Source: Klebsiella oxytoca
GTDB taxonomy: Bacteria; Pseudomonadota; Gammaproteobacteria; Enterobacterales; Enterobacteriaceae
Direction of reading: 5' to 3'
Length of the DNA stretch: 64,000 bases
NCBI RefSeq assembly: GCF_009707385.1
Contig: NZ_CP046115.1
Coordinates: forward strand, 2,542,001-2,606,000
Part shown: in pieces, positions 32,618-41,269 of the stretch
How positions within the stretch are numbered: position 1 is the first letter of the stretch
Layout: each line of letters starts with the position of its first letter
Translations under genes and position numbers: made by a program
The notes under the pieces: generated by a model
What the model was told of the DNA's origin: nothing
What the model saw: only the letters and a program-made list of their open reading frames with translations
Databases searched by the model: none

Positions 32618-33214
32618 ATGATTGTTCGTGACGAAAATTACTTCACCGATAAATACGGCCTGACCCGCACTCATTCTGAGGTGCTGCATGCCGCGACGCT
32701 GATCGCACCGGGCAAAGCGCTGGATCTAGGCTGCGGTAATGGACGCAACAGCCTGTACCTGGCGGCTAACGGGTTTGATGTTAGCGCGTGGGACAAAAAT
32801 CCCGCCAGCATCAGCAATCTTGAAAGCATTCGTCAGGCGGAAGGGCTGGGGAATCTGGAGACGGCGATTCAGGATCTGAACACCCTGAGCTTTGACGGCG
32901 AATACGACTTTATTCTTTCAACCGTGGTGATGATGTTCCTTGATGCGACGACGATCCCGGGGCTTATCGCCAATATGCAGCGCTGTACGAAGGAAGGTGG
33001 CTACAATCTGATTGTTGCGGCAATGGATAGCGCAGACTATCCGTGCACGGTGGGTTTCCCGTTTGCCTTTAAGCCCGGCGAGCTGCGCAGCTACTATCAG
33101 GGCTGGGAATTCCTCAAATATAACGAAGACGTCGGTGAACTCCACCGTACCGACGCCAACGGTAACCGCATTAAGCTGCGTTTCGCCACGATGCTGGCGC
33201 GCAAACCGGCTTAA
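32618..33214 (+). CDS. tehB: Tellurite methyltransferase TehB
   Basis: A 198-residue SAM-dependent methyltransferase, like E. coli TehB (197 aa), that methylates tellurite and selenium compounds. The opening [20 protein letters not shown] and motif [17 protein letters not shown] are characteristic. In E. coli and many relatives the transporter gene tehA precedes it; here ydcK is the direct upstream neighbour and tehA is absent, so tehB has its own start signals (AAGGATTAATC before ATG). Its last four bases overlap the convergent peptidase gene. Confidence 0.93.
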   Translation: MIVRDENYFTDKYGLTRTHSEVLHAATLIAPGKALDLGCGNGRNSLYLAANGFDVSAWDKNPASISNLESIRQAEGLGNLETAIQDLNTLSFDGEYDFILSTVVMMFLDATTIPGLIANMQRCTKEGGYNLIVAAMDSADYPCTVGFPFAFKPGELRSYYQGWEFLKYNEDVGELHRTDANGNRIKLRFATMLARKPA

Positions 33215-34440
33215 CGAGCCGCTAACAGGCAGAGCTGTAACGCAGTCTGATAAGAAGCGACAAAGGCGCGCAGCGGCAGAAACTCAAATTTAGAGTGGAA
33301 GTTGTGCGCGCCGGTAAAGAAGTTGGGCGTTAGCAGGCCTTTTGCCGACAGGGCTGCGCCATCGGTGCCGCCGCGCATCGGCGTTGGTTTCGGCGTGATC
33401 CCTAAGCTCTCCATCGCTTCAAACATCAGATCGATGGCGCGGCGATCTTCGCCGACGGCATTGCTGATATTGCTATAGGTATCGCTGACGTTGAACTCTA
33501 CTTTGCCGGTCGGGTACTGCGCGGCGATTTTCTGCGCCACTTCTCCAATCTGCTGTTTACGCCGATTAAAGCCTGCAAGATCGAAATCACGAATGCTGGC
33601 CTGCAGCAGGGTACTGTTCTGATCGCCCTGGATGCCGTTGAACCACACGTAGCCTTCACGTCCGGCGGTATGCTCCGGCGTTTGCTGGCGATCAAAATAG
33701 CTCATGTAATCGGTGGCCATCAGCAGCGGATTCACCAGCACGCCTTTTGACGACATAGGGTGCGCCGTGACGCCGGTAAAGCGAATCTCCGCCGCGGCGG
33801 CGTTAAAGTTTTCATAGACGATTTCACCCAGCTCGCAGCAGTCGATAGTCCAGGCAAAATCGACGGCAAATCGTGAAAGATCCAGCGCTTTCGCCCCGCG
33901 CAGGCCAACTTCTTCATCCGGCACAAACGCCACGACGATATCGCCGTGGCGATGCTCCGCCGTCAGGTTTTCCAGTACCGTCATCACTACCGTGACGGCC
34001 GATTTGTTATCAGCCCCGAGGACGCTGGTGCCATCGCTAAAAATAATCTCTTCATCGGCGTACGCGAGGATTTCCGGATGCTCGGCGACGCGCAGCCAGA
34101 TATCTTTTTCTTTATTCAGACAGAGATCTTCACCAGTAAAGCGCAGAATTTGTGGATGAATATCTGGTGACAAACCGACGTCAACGGTATCGATATGGGT
34201 GATAAATCCAATCCGCGGCGCGCCCGCAACGTTGCCTTTTTTCACCGCCGTGACGGTGGCGTGCTCGTCAATGACAATCTCATCCATACCCAGCAGCCCG
34301 AGCTCATCCGCCAGCGCCTGCGCCATCGCGTGTTGTCCTGCGGTAGTGGGCAGGGTGGTTGCCCGCGGATCGCTTTGACTGGTTATCGCCAGGTAGCGAA
34401 AGAAGCGTTGGGTTAATTGACTGGCTAAAGATGACGACAT
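33211..34440 (-). CDS. Peptidase T homologue (M20 tripeptidase)
   Basis: A 409-residue M20B metallopeptidase with the length of PepT (408), which removes N-terminal residues from tripeptides. Zinc-site motifs: [10 protein letters not shown] (His, Asp), [11 protein letters not shown] (Asp), and [14 protein letters not shown] (Glu pair); a C-terminal [14 protein letters not shown] supplies the last His. I start it at 34440, where AAGGAA precedes MSSSLASQ, 13 codons inside the longest frame. pepT proper lies elsewhere in enteric genomes, so this is probably a second, PepT-like enzyme. It faces an oligopeptide-binding protein gene, a possible functional link. Confidence 0.85.
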   Translation of the reverse strand: MSSSLASQLTQRFFRYLAITSQSDPRATTLPTTAGQHAMAQALADELGLLGMDEIVIDEHATVTAVKKGNVAGAPRIGFITHIDTVDVGLSPDIHPQILRFTGEDLCLNKEKDIWLRVAEHPEILAYADEEIIFSDGTSVLGADNKSAVTVVMTVLENLTAEHRHGDIVVAFVPDEEVGLRGAKALDLSRFAVDFAWTIDCCELGEIVYENFNAAAAEIRFTGVTAHPMSSKGVLVNPLLMATDYMSYFDRQQTPEHTAGREGYVWFNGIQGDQNSTLLQASIRDFDLAGFNRRKQQIGEVAQKIAAQYPTGKVEFNVSDTYSNISNAVGEDRRAIDLMFEAMESLGITPKPTPMRGGTDGAALSAKGLLTPNFFTGAHNFHSKFEFLPLRAFVASYQTALQLCLLAAR

Positions 34441-34521
34441 GGTGATTCCTTCTTTATTTGAGTTTTCAGGTGTTTGCAATCAGGCTTTAGTGTTATGTAT
34501 GGAATGGAAAACAACAAGCAG

Positions 34522-34657
34522 TACCCGTCATACTTTAAGTTGCCTGTGCGTTAGCTTTACTACTCGGCTCATTTTATCGGCCTCACCAGGCGTGCCAGCG
34601 CTAGCGTTGTTCAACCTGGTTAATCGTTTTGTCCGGCAACTCGAAATATTCAGGGTA
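34522..34657. mobile_element. MITE-like element with terminal inverted repeats (copy 1)
   Basis: The element opens with TACCCGTCATACTTTAAGTT and ends in GCAACTCGAAATATTCAGGG plus TA; the two 22-base ends are imperfect inverted repeats (TACCC...GTTGC on each strand). It is 136 bases, non-coding, and ends 33 bases before the binding-protein gene. I recognise the TACCCGTCATACTT-AAGTTGC end as a common enterobacterial intergenic repeat. A second copy lies at 38113-38308. Confidence 0.75.
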
Positions 34658-34690
34658 TATAAACATCTGACAAATTAAAAAGGAAAGCAT

Positions 34691-36282
34691 ATGCAACGCA
34701 GACTCACGACCTTTGCTCTGGCATTCGCGGCCCTGACGGCAAGCTCGGCCATTAGCGCAAAAACGCTGGTCTACTGTTCAGAGGGATCGCCGGAAACTTT
34801 AACCCCCAGCTCTATACCTCCGGAACCAGCGTTGATGCCAGCGCGGTACCTGTTTATAACCGACTGGTCGATTTTAAAGTCGGAACCACGGAGTTGATAC
34901 CGAGCCTGGCCGAAAGCTGGGAAGTGAGCGAAGACGGGAAAGTGTATACCTTCCATTTACGTAAAGGCGTTAAATTCCAGAGTAATAAATATTTTAAACC
35001 CACCCGTGATTTTAATGCCGACGACGTTATTTTTTCATTTATGCGGCAAAAAGATCCTCATCATCCCTATCACAATATCTCCAGCGGTAATTATTCCAAT
35101 TTTGAAAGTCTGGAGTTTGGTCAGCTAATCACCGCGATCGACAAGCCCGATGAATATACCGTTCGTTTCACTCTGGCGCATGCTGAAGCGCCATTTGTTG
35201 CCGACCTTGCCTGGTATTTCGCCTCTATTTTATCGGCGGAATATGCCGATGCGATGTTAATAGCCGGTACGCCAGAACGCGTGGATATGGATCCGATTGG
35301 GACCGGTCCTTTTAAACTGGCGCAATATCAAAAAGATTCACGCATTCTTTTCACCGCCTTCGCGGATTACTGGCAGGGAAAGGCCAATATCGATCGCCTG
35401 ATCTTCAGCATTACGCCGGATGCTTCGGTCCGTTACGCAAAACTGGAGAAAAACGAGTGCCAGGTGATGCCGTTCCCCAATCCGGCCGATCTGCCGAGAA
35501 TGAAGGGGAACAAAGATATCAATCTGATGAGCAAAGCGGGGCTTAACACCGGTTTTCTGGCGTTTAATACCCAAAAAGCGCCGCTGGATAATGTAAAGGT
35601 CCGCCAGGCTCTGGCGATGGCGATAAACAAGCCGGCAATAATTGCAGCGGTTTTCCACGGCACCGGAATGGCGGCAAAAAATCTGCTGCCGCCGGGCGTA
35701 TGGAGTGCGGATAGCGACCTGAAGGATTATGAATACGATCCGCAAAAGGCCAAAGCGCTATTGGCAGAGTCGGGGATTGCGGGGCCGCTGACTATCGACC
35801 TGTGGGCGATGCCGGTACAGCGCCCCTATAATCCGAACGCCAAACGCATGGCCGAGATGATTCAGGCCGACTGGGCGAAAATTGGCGTGCAGACCAAAAT
35901 TACGACCTATGAATGGGGGGAATATTTAAAACGAGTGAAAGATGGTGAGCATCAGGCGGCATTAATGGGCTGGACCACTGCGACCGGCGATCCGGATAAC
36001 TTTTTTGGACCATTGTTTACCTGTCAGTCGGCAAACGGCGGGTCCAATTCGGCTAAATGGTGCTATCAGCCGTTTGATAAAATTATTGCAGAGGCTAAAT
36101 CGATAACCGATCGCCAAAAACGCGAAGCGCTCTATCTTCAGGCGCAGCAGATGATGCACGAACAGATGCCGGCCGTGATGATTGCCCACTCGACTATTTT
36201 TGAGCCCGTACGCAAAAATGTTTCTGGATATGAAATCGATCCATTTGGTAAACATATATTTTATCAGGTTGATATAAAATAA
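34691..36282 (+). pseudogene. Oligopeptide/dipeptide ABC transporter binding protein, frameshifted
   Basis: A DppA-like periplasmic binding protein (SBP family 5) broken by a one-base deletion. The frame from 34691 encodes a signal peptide and KTLVYCSEGSPET; after 34797 the homologous frame is +1 (NPQLYTSGTSVDAS, VYNRLVDF, IPSLAESWEV) and runs to the stop at 36280-36282. Comparison with the intact paralogue at 54274 (SPESFNPQ) shows one T is missing from a T-run at 34798-34800. Repaired, it would be about 530 residues, against 532 for the paralogue. Either a real recent pseudogene or a sequencing error in a homopolymer. Confidence 0.88.
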
Positions 36283-36292
36283 AGCGCAAGAG

Positions 36293-36318
36293 CCCGCTGG
36301 CAACGGCGGGTTTATTTT
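36293..36318 (+). terminator. Terminator after the broken binding-protein gene
   Basis: Stem CCCGC / GCGGG with an 8-base loop followed by TTTATTTTAT, 11 bases after the stop. Confidence 0.7.
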
Positions 36319-36417
36319 ATCCAGGTACTTGACGTATCACCCTTTTTGCCACAAAACTTATCCCTGAATTTTGCTATAACACTCGCCGATAGATTGCATT
36401 CACAGGGATTAACCTAT

Positions 36418-37086
36418 ATGCGTACTCATTTATATTTTAAGGTTGCCGCGCTGGCAGGCCTGTTAGCGCTGGCCGGTTGTTCGTCAAAAATTGCTAAACC
36501 GGAACAATATTCCGGTTTTTTAAAAGATTACTCCGGTTTAAAAGAAACCACCTCGGCTTCCGGTAAACCGGAGCTGCGCTGGATTTCTCCGGACTATAAT
36601 CCGGGCAATTATGATAACGTTGTTTATAATCCGATCACATATTACCCGGTACCCAAACCGTCGACTCAGGTTGGTGAGAAGGCGCTGAGCGATATCCTGA
36701 ACTACACCAATAAAGAGATGAAACAGGCTATTGCCGAGCGTAAACCACTGGCGACAACTCCGGGTAAACGCAGCCTGATCTTCCGCGGCGCTATTACCGG
36801 CGTGGATTCGAGCAAAGAAGGGCTGCAGTTCTACGAAGTGATCCCGGTAGCGATGGTGATCGCCGGGACTCAGGCCGCAACCGGTCATCGTACCATGGAT
36901 ACCAACCTGTACTTTGAAGGCGAACTGATCGACGCGGCAACGAATAAGCCGGTGATTAAAGTCGTCCGCAAAGGCGAAGGAAAAACGTTGTCCAATGAAA
37001 ATACGCCGTTAACCGTCGATACGCTGAAGCAGGTGATTGATGATATGGCGATTGACGCGGTGAAATTCGACCCGAATAACCGTTAA
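36418..37086 (+). CDS. ydcL: YdcL lipoprotein (DUF3313)
   Basis: A 222-residue lipoprotein, the same length as E. coli YdcL. I start it at 36418 (MRTHLYFKVAAL); the longer frame lacks a ribosome site and would bury the signal. The lipobox is LALAGC; the following Ser suggests outer-membrane sorting. DUF3313 features include the start of the mature part (KPEQYSGFLKDYSGL) and the later FEGELIDAATNKPV. Function unknown. A strong terminator follows. Confidence 0.93.
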   Translation: MRTHLYFKVAALAGLLALAGCSSKIAKPEQYSGFLKDYSGLKETTSASGKPELRWISPDYNPGNYDNVVYNPITYYPVPKPSTQVGEKALSDILNYTNKEMKQAIAERKPLATTPGKRSLIFRGAITGVDSSKEGLQFYEVIPVAMVIAGTQAATGHRTMDTNLYFEGELIDAATNKPVIKVVRKGEGKTLSNENTPLTVDTLKQVIDDMAIDAVKFDPNNR

Positions 37087-37104
37087 TTCAGCGAAACGTT
37101 CGCT

Positions 37105-37134
37105 AAAGGCGCTATCAATCGATAGCGCTTTTTC
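37105..37134 (+). terminator. Intrinsic terminator of ydcL
   Basis: Perfect 8-base stem GCGCTATC-AATC-GATAGCGC followed by TTTTTC. Confidence 0.92.
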
Positions 37135-37194
37135 ATTGGATGGTCCGGCGGCGTTTCGCCAGTGGGGCGCTCATTTTCCCTGAGCTCACCGGGG

Positions 37195-38091
37195 CTAAGC
37201 CAGCCTGCGGCGCAACAACCACTGTTCAGGGCGGGCAAACATCACCAGATTTCCAACCAGAATCAACGCCAGCCCGGCCACGGCGTTGCTATGCCAGACG
37301 TATCCCTCATAGAAGGTGGAGATCGTCAAGGCAACCAGCGGAAACAGCAGGGTACTGTATGCGGCTTTACTCGCGCCGATGCGGCCTACGAGAGTGAAAT
37401 AGGCGCCGAAAGCGATCACGGATCCAAATATGGCCAGGTACAGCAGCGCGCCTGTATAGCTTAACGTCCACTGTGGCGCAAAATTATCGCCGCGCAGCAG
37501 CGCAATAGCGCCCATGACCAGCGTACCGTAAAGCATAGCCCAGCTGTTGGTGGTTAATGTTTCCAGACCTCGCCGCTGGTGGCGGATGCTGAGCATATTC
37601 CCGAGGGAAAAACCGTAGGTGCCCAGCGCGCTAAGCGCGATCCCCAGCAGCAGCGAGGCGTTCAAACCATTAGCCCATAAATCATCCCAGAAGAGGGTCA
37701 CGATACCCGCTAGCCCCAATGCCGCGGCCAGCCAGAAACGGCCCGGCGGCTGCTGGCGATAAAAAAGGAAGCTATTGATCGCGTTAAACAATACCGCCAT
37801 GGAGAAGATCACCGACTCGAGGCCGGTATTGATATACGCGGCGGCGGTATAGAAACACCAGAAATTAAAACAGAAGACGCAGCAGCCCTGCAGCAGACAG
37901 AAAAAATGGTCGCGAAGAGTCAGCGGGCGCAGTCGGCGGGTAACCAGCAGAATAGTCAACATCGTGACGCTGGCCACGGCAAAGCGCCAGAAAATTGATA
38001 CCGGCGCGGCGACCGGGCCCTGCTGTAAAAAAATAGCTATCCATGTCGTGCCCCAGATAACGACGACCAGTCCGTAGAGTAATGCGTTCAA
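37195..38091 (-). CDS. EamA/DMT-family inner-membrane transporter
   Basis: A 298-residue protein with about ten hydrophobic segments in two repeated EamA halves (first half from VVVIWGTTWIAIFL, second from LLLGIALSALGTYGFSLGN). Members export amino acids or other metabolites. The substrate is not predictable. It is divergent from an AraC-family gene, with a MITE-like element in the gap, so the regulator may control it. Confidence 0.85.
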   Translation of the reverse strand: MNALLYGLVVVIWGTTWIAIFLQQGPVAAPVSIFWRFAVASVTMLTILLVTRRLRPLTLRDHFFCLLQGCCVFCFNFWCFYTAAAYINTGLESVIFSMAVLFNAINSFLFYRQQPPGRFWLAAALGLAGIVTLFWDDLWANGLNASLLLGIALSALGTYGFSLGNMLSIRHQRRGLETLTTNSWAMLYGTLVMGAIALLRGDNFAPQWTLSYTGALLYLAIFGSVIAFGAYFTLVGRIGASKAAYSTLLFPLVALTISTFYEGYVWHSNAVAGLALILVGNLVMFARPEQWLLRRRLA

Positions 38092-38112
38092 AATGGCTCT
38101 CCTGTAGTGTTG

Positions 38113-38308
38113 TACCCGTTATCTTTCAAGTTGCTTGCGCGTTGGCTCCCCGGTTATTCTGCGGCGTGGGCGGGCTCCGCGCTGTCATCAACTTGTTGCC
38201 GACTTGCAAATTCTTGCGCTTATTTTGAGTCAGCGGCGGGTGAGTGCTGGTATCTGTCAGCGACTCTTCTTAGACTAGAGATCTGCGGAACTTGAAGTGT
38301 GAAGGCTA
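38113..38308. mobile_element. MITE-like element (copy 2, longer and more degenerate)
   Basis: The left end TACCCGTTATCTTTCAAGTT followed by GC matches the left end of the 34522 element closely. The right end at 38287-38308 (GGAACTTGAAGTGTGAAGGC then TA) aligns with the right end of copy 1 at 15 of 22 positions by eye. The interior is unrelated in length, about 196 bases in all. It fills the gap between the EamA and AraC genes, and its right end covers the GTG and adjoins the ATG that start the AraC frame. Confidence 0.6.
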
Positions 38309-39174
38309 TGGCTTACGGGACTTTCGAAACTTTGCGTCAAAAAAATGCCGTACTGCGGGAGACGGTAAAGCTGAACTCAGGTATCCAACTGGCGGCGTGG
38401 TATAACAATCTTGATACCATTACGGTACAAAGCGACCACCATACCCTGAGTCTGTATATAGCCGATGGCTACGAAAGTTATCAAAAAACGCCCCACGGCT
38501 GGAAAAACGGCGGCGGACCGGATCGTTTCTGTCTGATGCCGAAAGGCGACGAGAGCACCTGGGACATACGCGGCGATCTCTCATTTGTGCATCTTTACTG
38601 CACCGATGAGCATCTGCGCCGGGTAGGCGAGCAGATCTGGGACCGCAGTCCGGCCTCGTTCACGTTGCAGGAAAGAACGTTTTCCAGCGACGATAAAATC
38701 ACCGCCGTCTATCGCCAGTTTCTGCTGGCCAACGACTGGCAGCAGCAGGCCAATCAGCTCACGTTAAGTTCGGCCAGCACGCTGCTGCTTACTCATCTGA
38801 TCCAGCATTATTCGAACGTTCAGTGGCGCTTACCGACGGTGACCGGCGGGCTGGCGCCGCACGTCTTGCGCAATCTGCTGGCCTGGATTGAGGAGAACCT
38901 GGAGCGGCAGTTAACGCTCGCCGAGCTGTCCCTGGAAGCGGCGTTAAGCGAATACCATTTTGCGCGGATGTTTCGCCAGTCGATGAAGATGGCGCCGCAT
39001 CAGTACGTTATGCAGCGCCGGATGGCCAAAGCGCAGGAGCTGATTTGCTATAGCCAGCTGCCGCTAATTGATATTGCTATGGCCTGTGGTTTTAGCAGCG
39101 CCAGTCATTTTAGCCATCGGGTGAAGGCCGCCACCGGCCTGACGCCTTCGCAGCTACGCGCGGCGCAGCGTTGA
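38299..39174 (+). CDS. AraC-family transcriptional regulator
   Basis: A 291-residue regulator with an N-terminal cupin-like sensing region and a C-terminal pair of helix-turn-helix motifs (about residues 190-290: LTLAELSLEAALSEYHFARM and IDIAMACGFSSASHFSHRVK). The start is ambiguous: GTG at 38299 or ATG at 38308; both lie at the end of a MITE-like element. It is divergent from the EamA transporter and overlaps the convergent ydcO by 21 bases at the 3' end. Effector unknown. Confidence 0.87.
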   Translation: MKAMAYGTFETLRQKNAVLRETVKLNSGIQLAAWYNNLDTITVQSDHHTLSLYIADGYESYQKTPHGWKNGGGPDRFCLMPKGDESTWDIRGDLSFVHLYCTDEHLRRVGEQIWDRSPASFTLQERTFSSDDKITAVYRQFLLANDWQQQANQLTLSSASTLLLTHLIQHYSNVQWRLPTVTGGLAPHVLRNLLAWIEENLERQLTLAELSLEAALSEYHFARMFRQSMKMAPHQYVMQRRMAKAQELICYSQLPLIDIAMACGFSSASHFSHRVKAATGLTPSQLRAAQR

Positions 39175-40320
39175 CAGTAAAACGTAGCTAACGCCGCCGA
39201 GAACCAGTCCCCAAAAAGCTGAGCCGACACCGGCTAAGGTCACGCCGCTGGCGGTGACCAGGAAAGTCACTACCGCCGCATCGCGCTCATTTTCATGATT
39301 CAACGCCTGAAACAGGCTGCCGCCGATGGTGCCAAGCAGCGCCAGCCCGGCAAGCATCTGGATCCACGCCATCGGCAGCGCCGACATCAGCGAAGTAATC
39401 GAGCCGCCGAATATCCCCGCCAGCAGATAAAAAACGCCCGCCGCCGCCGCCGCGAGCCAGCGCTTTTGCGGTTCGGGGTGGGCATCCGGGCTCTGACAAA
39501 TTGCGGCCGTAATGGCGGCAATACAGATGGAATAGACGCCAAACGGCGACAGCAGCAGCGCCAGACCGCCGGTAGCAACAATCAGCGGCGAGGCGGGCAC
39601 CTGATAGCCTGAAGCCTGAAGAGTAGCGAACCCGGGGGCGTTTTGCGAAGCCATGGTGACAAGGAAGAAGGGGAAGCCAACGCTGAGCAGCAGAGCAGGC
39701 GTAAACGCCGGGGCGATAAAAGAAGGAGAGACAAAGTGTAAGCTAATTTGTGACGTTGTCACATCGCCAGCCAGCGCGGCAACCAGCCCCCCAACCAGCA
39801 GGGCGGCTACCACCGCAAACCGTGGAAGCCAGACTTTGCACAACAACCATGCGGCTAACATGCTGCCGCATAACAGCAGATTGCCCTGCAGGCTGGCGAA
39901 AGCCTGCGTGCCGAAGCGTAGCAAAATCCCGGCCAGCATCGCCGCCGCCAGCGAGTGAGGAATGATTTTCATCAGGCGGGCAAACAGGCCGGTTACGCCG
40001 CACAGCACAATTAAGGCATTGGCAAAGATAAAGACGCCCACCGCCTGCGCAAGGGTGACCCCCTGCAGACCGCTGACCAGCAGCGCTGCGCCTGGCGTTG
40101 ACCAGGCTGTGAGAATCGGCATTTTGCGCCATAAAGTGAGCGCCAGAGTGCTGATGCCCATTCCGAGACCTAGGGCGGTCATCCAGCCCGCGATTTGCGT
40201 CTCATCTGCTCCGGCAGCGGCGGCGGCCTGCCAGATAAGAGCGGCAGAGCTGGCATAGCCGACTAAGACGGCGACAAAGCCGGCAAGCAGGGTTGGGAAA
40301 GGAAGAGAAAAAGAGCGCAT
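39154..40320 (-). CDS. ydcO: YdcO, BenE-family (benzoate) transporter
   Basis: A 388-residue inner-membrane carrier with about twelve helices, of the BenE benzoate:H+ symporter family; length and neighbours match E. coli YdcO (391 aa). The short hydrophobic opening (LPFPTLLAGFVAVLVGYASS) and TWRQ-like loops are typical. Benzoate or a related acid is the expected substrate, though E. coli YdcO has no proven one. It is divergent from ydcN, with two strong palindromes in between. Confidence 0.92.
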   Translation of the reverse strand: MRSFSLPFPTLLAGFVAVLVGYASSAALIWQAAAAAGADETQIAGWMTALGLGMGISTLALTLWRKMPILTAWSTPGAALLVSGLQGVTLAQAVGVFIFANALIVLCGVTGLFARLMKIIPHSLAAAMLAGILLRFGTQAFASLQGNLLLCGSMLAAWLLCKVWLPRFAVVAALLVGGLVAALAGDVTTSQISLHFVSPSFIAPAFTPALLLSVGFPFFLVTMASQNAPGFATLQASGYQVPASPLIVATGGLALLLSPFGVYSICIAAITAAICQSPDAHPEPQKRWLAAAAAGVFYLLAGIFGGSITSLMSALPMAWIQMLAGLALLGTIGGSLFQALNHENERDAAVVTFLVTASGVTLAGVGSAFWGLVLGGVSYVLLSTLRRA

Positions 40321-40329
40321 GATAATGCC

Positions 40330-40349
40330 TTGTGCGTTATAACGGACAA
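40330..40349. promoter_or_regulatory. Operator 1 between ydcO and ydcN
   Basis: TTGTGCGTTATAACGGACAA is a 20-base palindrome with one mismatched pair, 10 bases upstream of the ydcO start. It shares the frame TTGT-CG-TATA-CG-ACAA with the second site 32 bases away, about three helical turns. Confidence 0.75.
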
Positions 40350-40361
40350 GTTAATTTAGCA

Positions 40362-40381
40362 TTGTACGCTATAGCGCACAA
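40362..40381. promoter_or_regulatory. Operator 2 between ydcO and ydcN
   Basis: TTGTACGCTATAGCGCACAA is a 20-base palindrome with one mismatched pair. Together with the site at 40330 it is the likely binding place of the YdcN (SutR) regulator encoded next door. Confidence 0.75.
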
Positions 40382-40484
40382 CAGACTTTCTGCTACCTGC
40401 AGTTTGTGGGCGCTGAACGAGCAAAGCCTCTGTAGAATCAGGCGAATGTGCGTATAATTCCCTCAGATATTATTGGGAGGTTGA

Positions 40485-41021
40485 ATGAATATTGCGCAAC
40501 ACCTGTCGGCAACGCTAAAAACGCTGCGCCAGCAGCGCGGCTGGAGCCTGTCGCGGCTGGCGGAAGAAACCGGCGTGTCGAAGGCCATGTTGGGTCAGAT
40601 TGAACGCAACGAATCCAGTCCGACGGTAGCGACGCTGTGGAAAATCGCGACCGGGCTTAACGTGCCGTTTTCCGCTTTTATCGTTGCCGATGATGCTGGC
40701 GAACCGACCGCGTTTGACCCTCAGCAGCAGGCGATGGTAGTGACCCCCATCTTCCCATGGGACCCGGTGCTGCGTTTTGATCATTTCTCTATTACGCTGG
40801 CCCCCGGCGCGCTGAGTGAGTCAACGCCGCATGAGCAAGGGGTTATTGAACACGTAGTGGTGATAAGCGGCGTGCTGGATCTGTGCCTGCATGGCGAGTG
40901 GCTGTCTCTGCAACCCGGGGAAGGCAGGCGTTTTGCCGGTGATTTGGCGCATGCCTACCGCAATAGCGGCTCCCAGACCGCCCATTTCCACTCGCTTATC
41001 CACTACCCGAAAGAAAAATAA
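40485..41021 (+). CDS. ydcN: YdcN (SutR), XRE-cupin transcriptional regulator
   Basis: A 178-residue protein, as in E. coli (178 aa). An XRE helix-turn-helix lies at about residues 10-65 (SLSRLAEETGVSKAMLGQIE, then NESSPTVATLWKIATGLNVP) and a cupin at about 100-170. E. coli YdcN has been named SutR, a regulator of sulphur use genes. The divergent ydcO and twin palindromes suggest local regulation. Confidence 0.92.
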   Translation: MNIAQHLSATLKTLRQQRGWSLSRLAEETGVSKAMLGQIERNESSPTVATLWKIATGLNVPFSAFIVADDAGEPTAFDPQQQAMVVTPIFPWDPVLRFDHFSITLAPGALSESTPHEQGVIEHVVVISGVLDLCLHGEWLSLQPGEGRRFAGDLAHAYRNSGSQTAHFHSLIHYPKEK

Positions 41022-41045
41022 AAAAGCCGCGAGAGAGCTCGCGGC
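41017..41045 (-). terminator. Strong hairpin with T-tract on the minus strand, facing ydcN
   Basis: GCCGCGAG-loop-CTCGCGGC is flanked on the plus-strand 5' side by a run of A, so only the minus strand has the stem-then-T pattern of an intrinsic terminator. No minus-strand gene is known upstream of it (41046-41269), hence the possibility of an unannotated RNA. Confidence 0.65.
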
Positions 41046-41200
41046 CAGGCAAATGACTGAGACAAAAAATCACAACGTGACGAGGAAAATCCGGAATACG
41101 TGATGACTGTATCCTCTGGCGCTTTTTTCGGGAAATATCTTTTCCTTCAATACTTTGCTAAAAACTGAAAATTCCCCCTGCGGCGTCGGTGGAAAATGTT

Positions 41201-41228
41201 TTGGTCTGCGCGCAGTTCTGACTACAAT
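41201..41228 (+). promoter_or_regulatory. Probable sigma-70 promoter of rlhA
   Basis: TTGGTC (41201-41206), a 16-base spacer and TACAAT (41223-41228) lie 41 bases before the chosen rlhA ATG. Confidence 0.5.
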
Positions 41229-41269
41229 AGCCGCCATTTCGCCCCCCTATAATGGATAACGACGAGCGT

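Noticed and set aside
39749-39763. Palindrome TGTGACGTTGTCACA, sharing its core with the patD palindrome
   Set aside because: It lies inside the ydcO coding sequence in conserved codons; probably coincidental, although the shared core GTGACGTTGTCAC is worth noting.
41252-41269. ATG at 41252 as the start of rlhA
   Set aside because: No ribosome site, and alignment with E. coli RlhA supports 41270.
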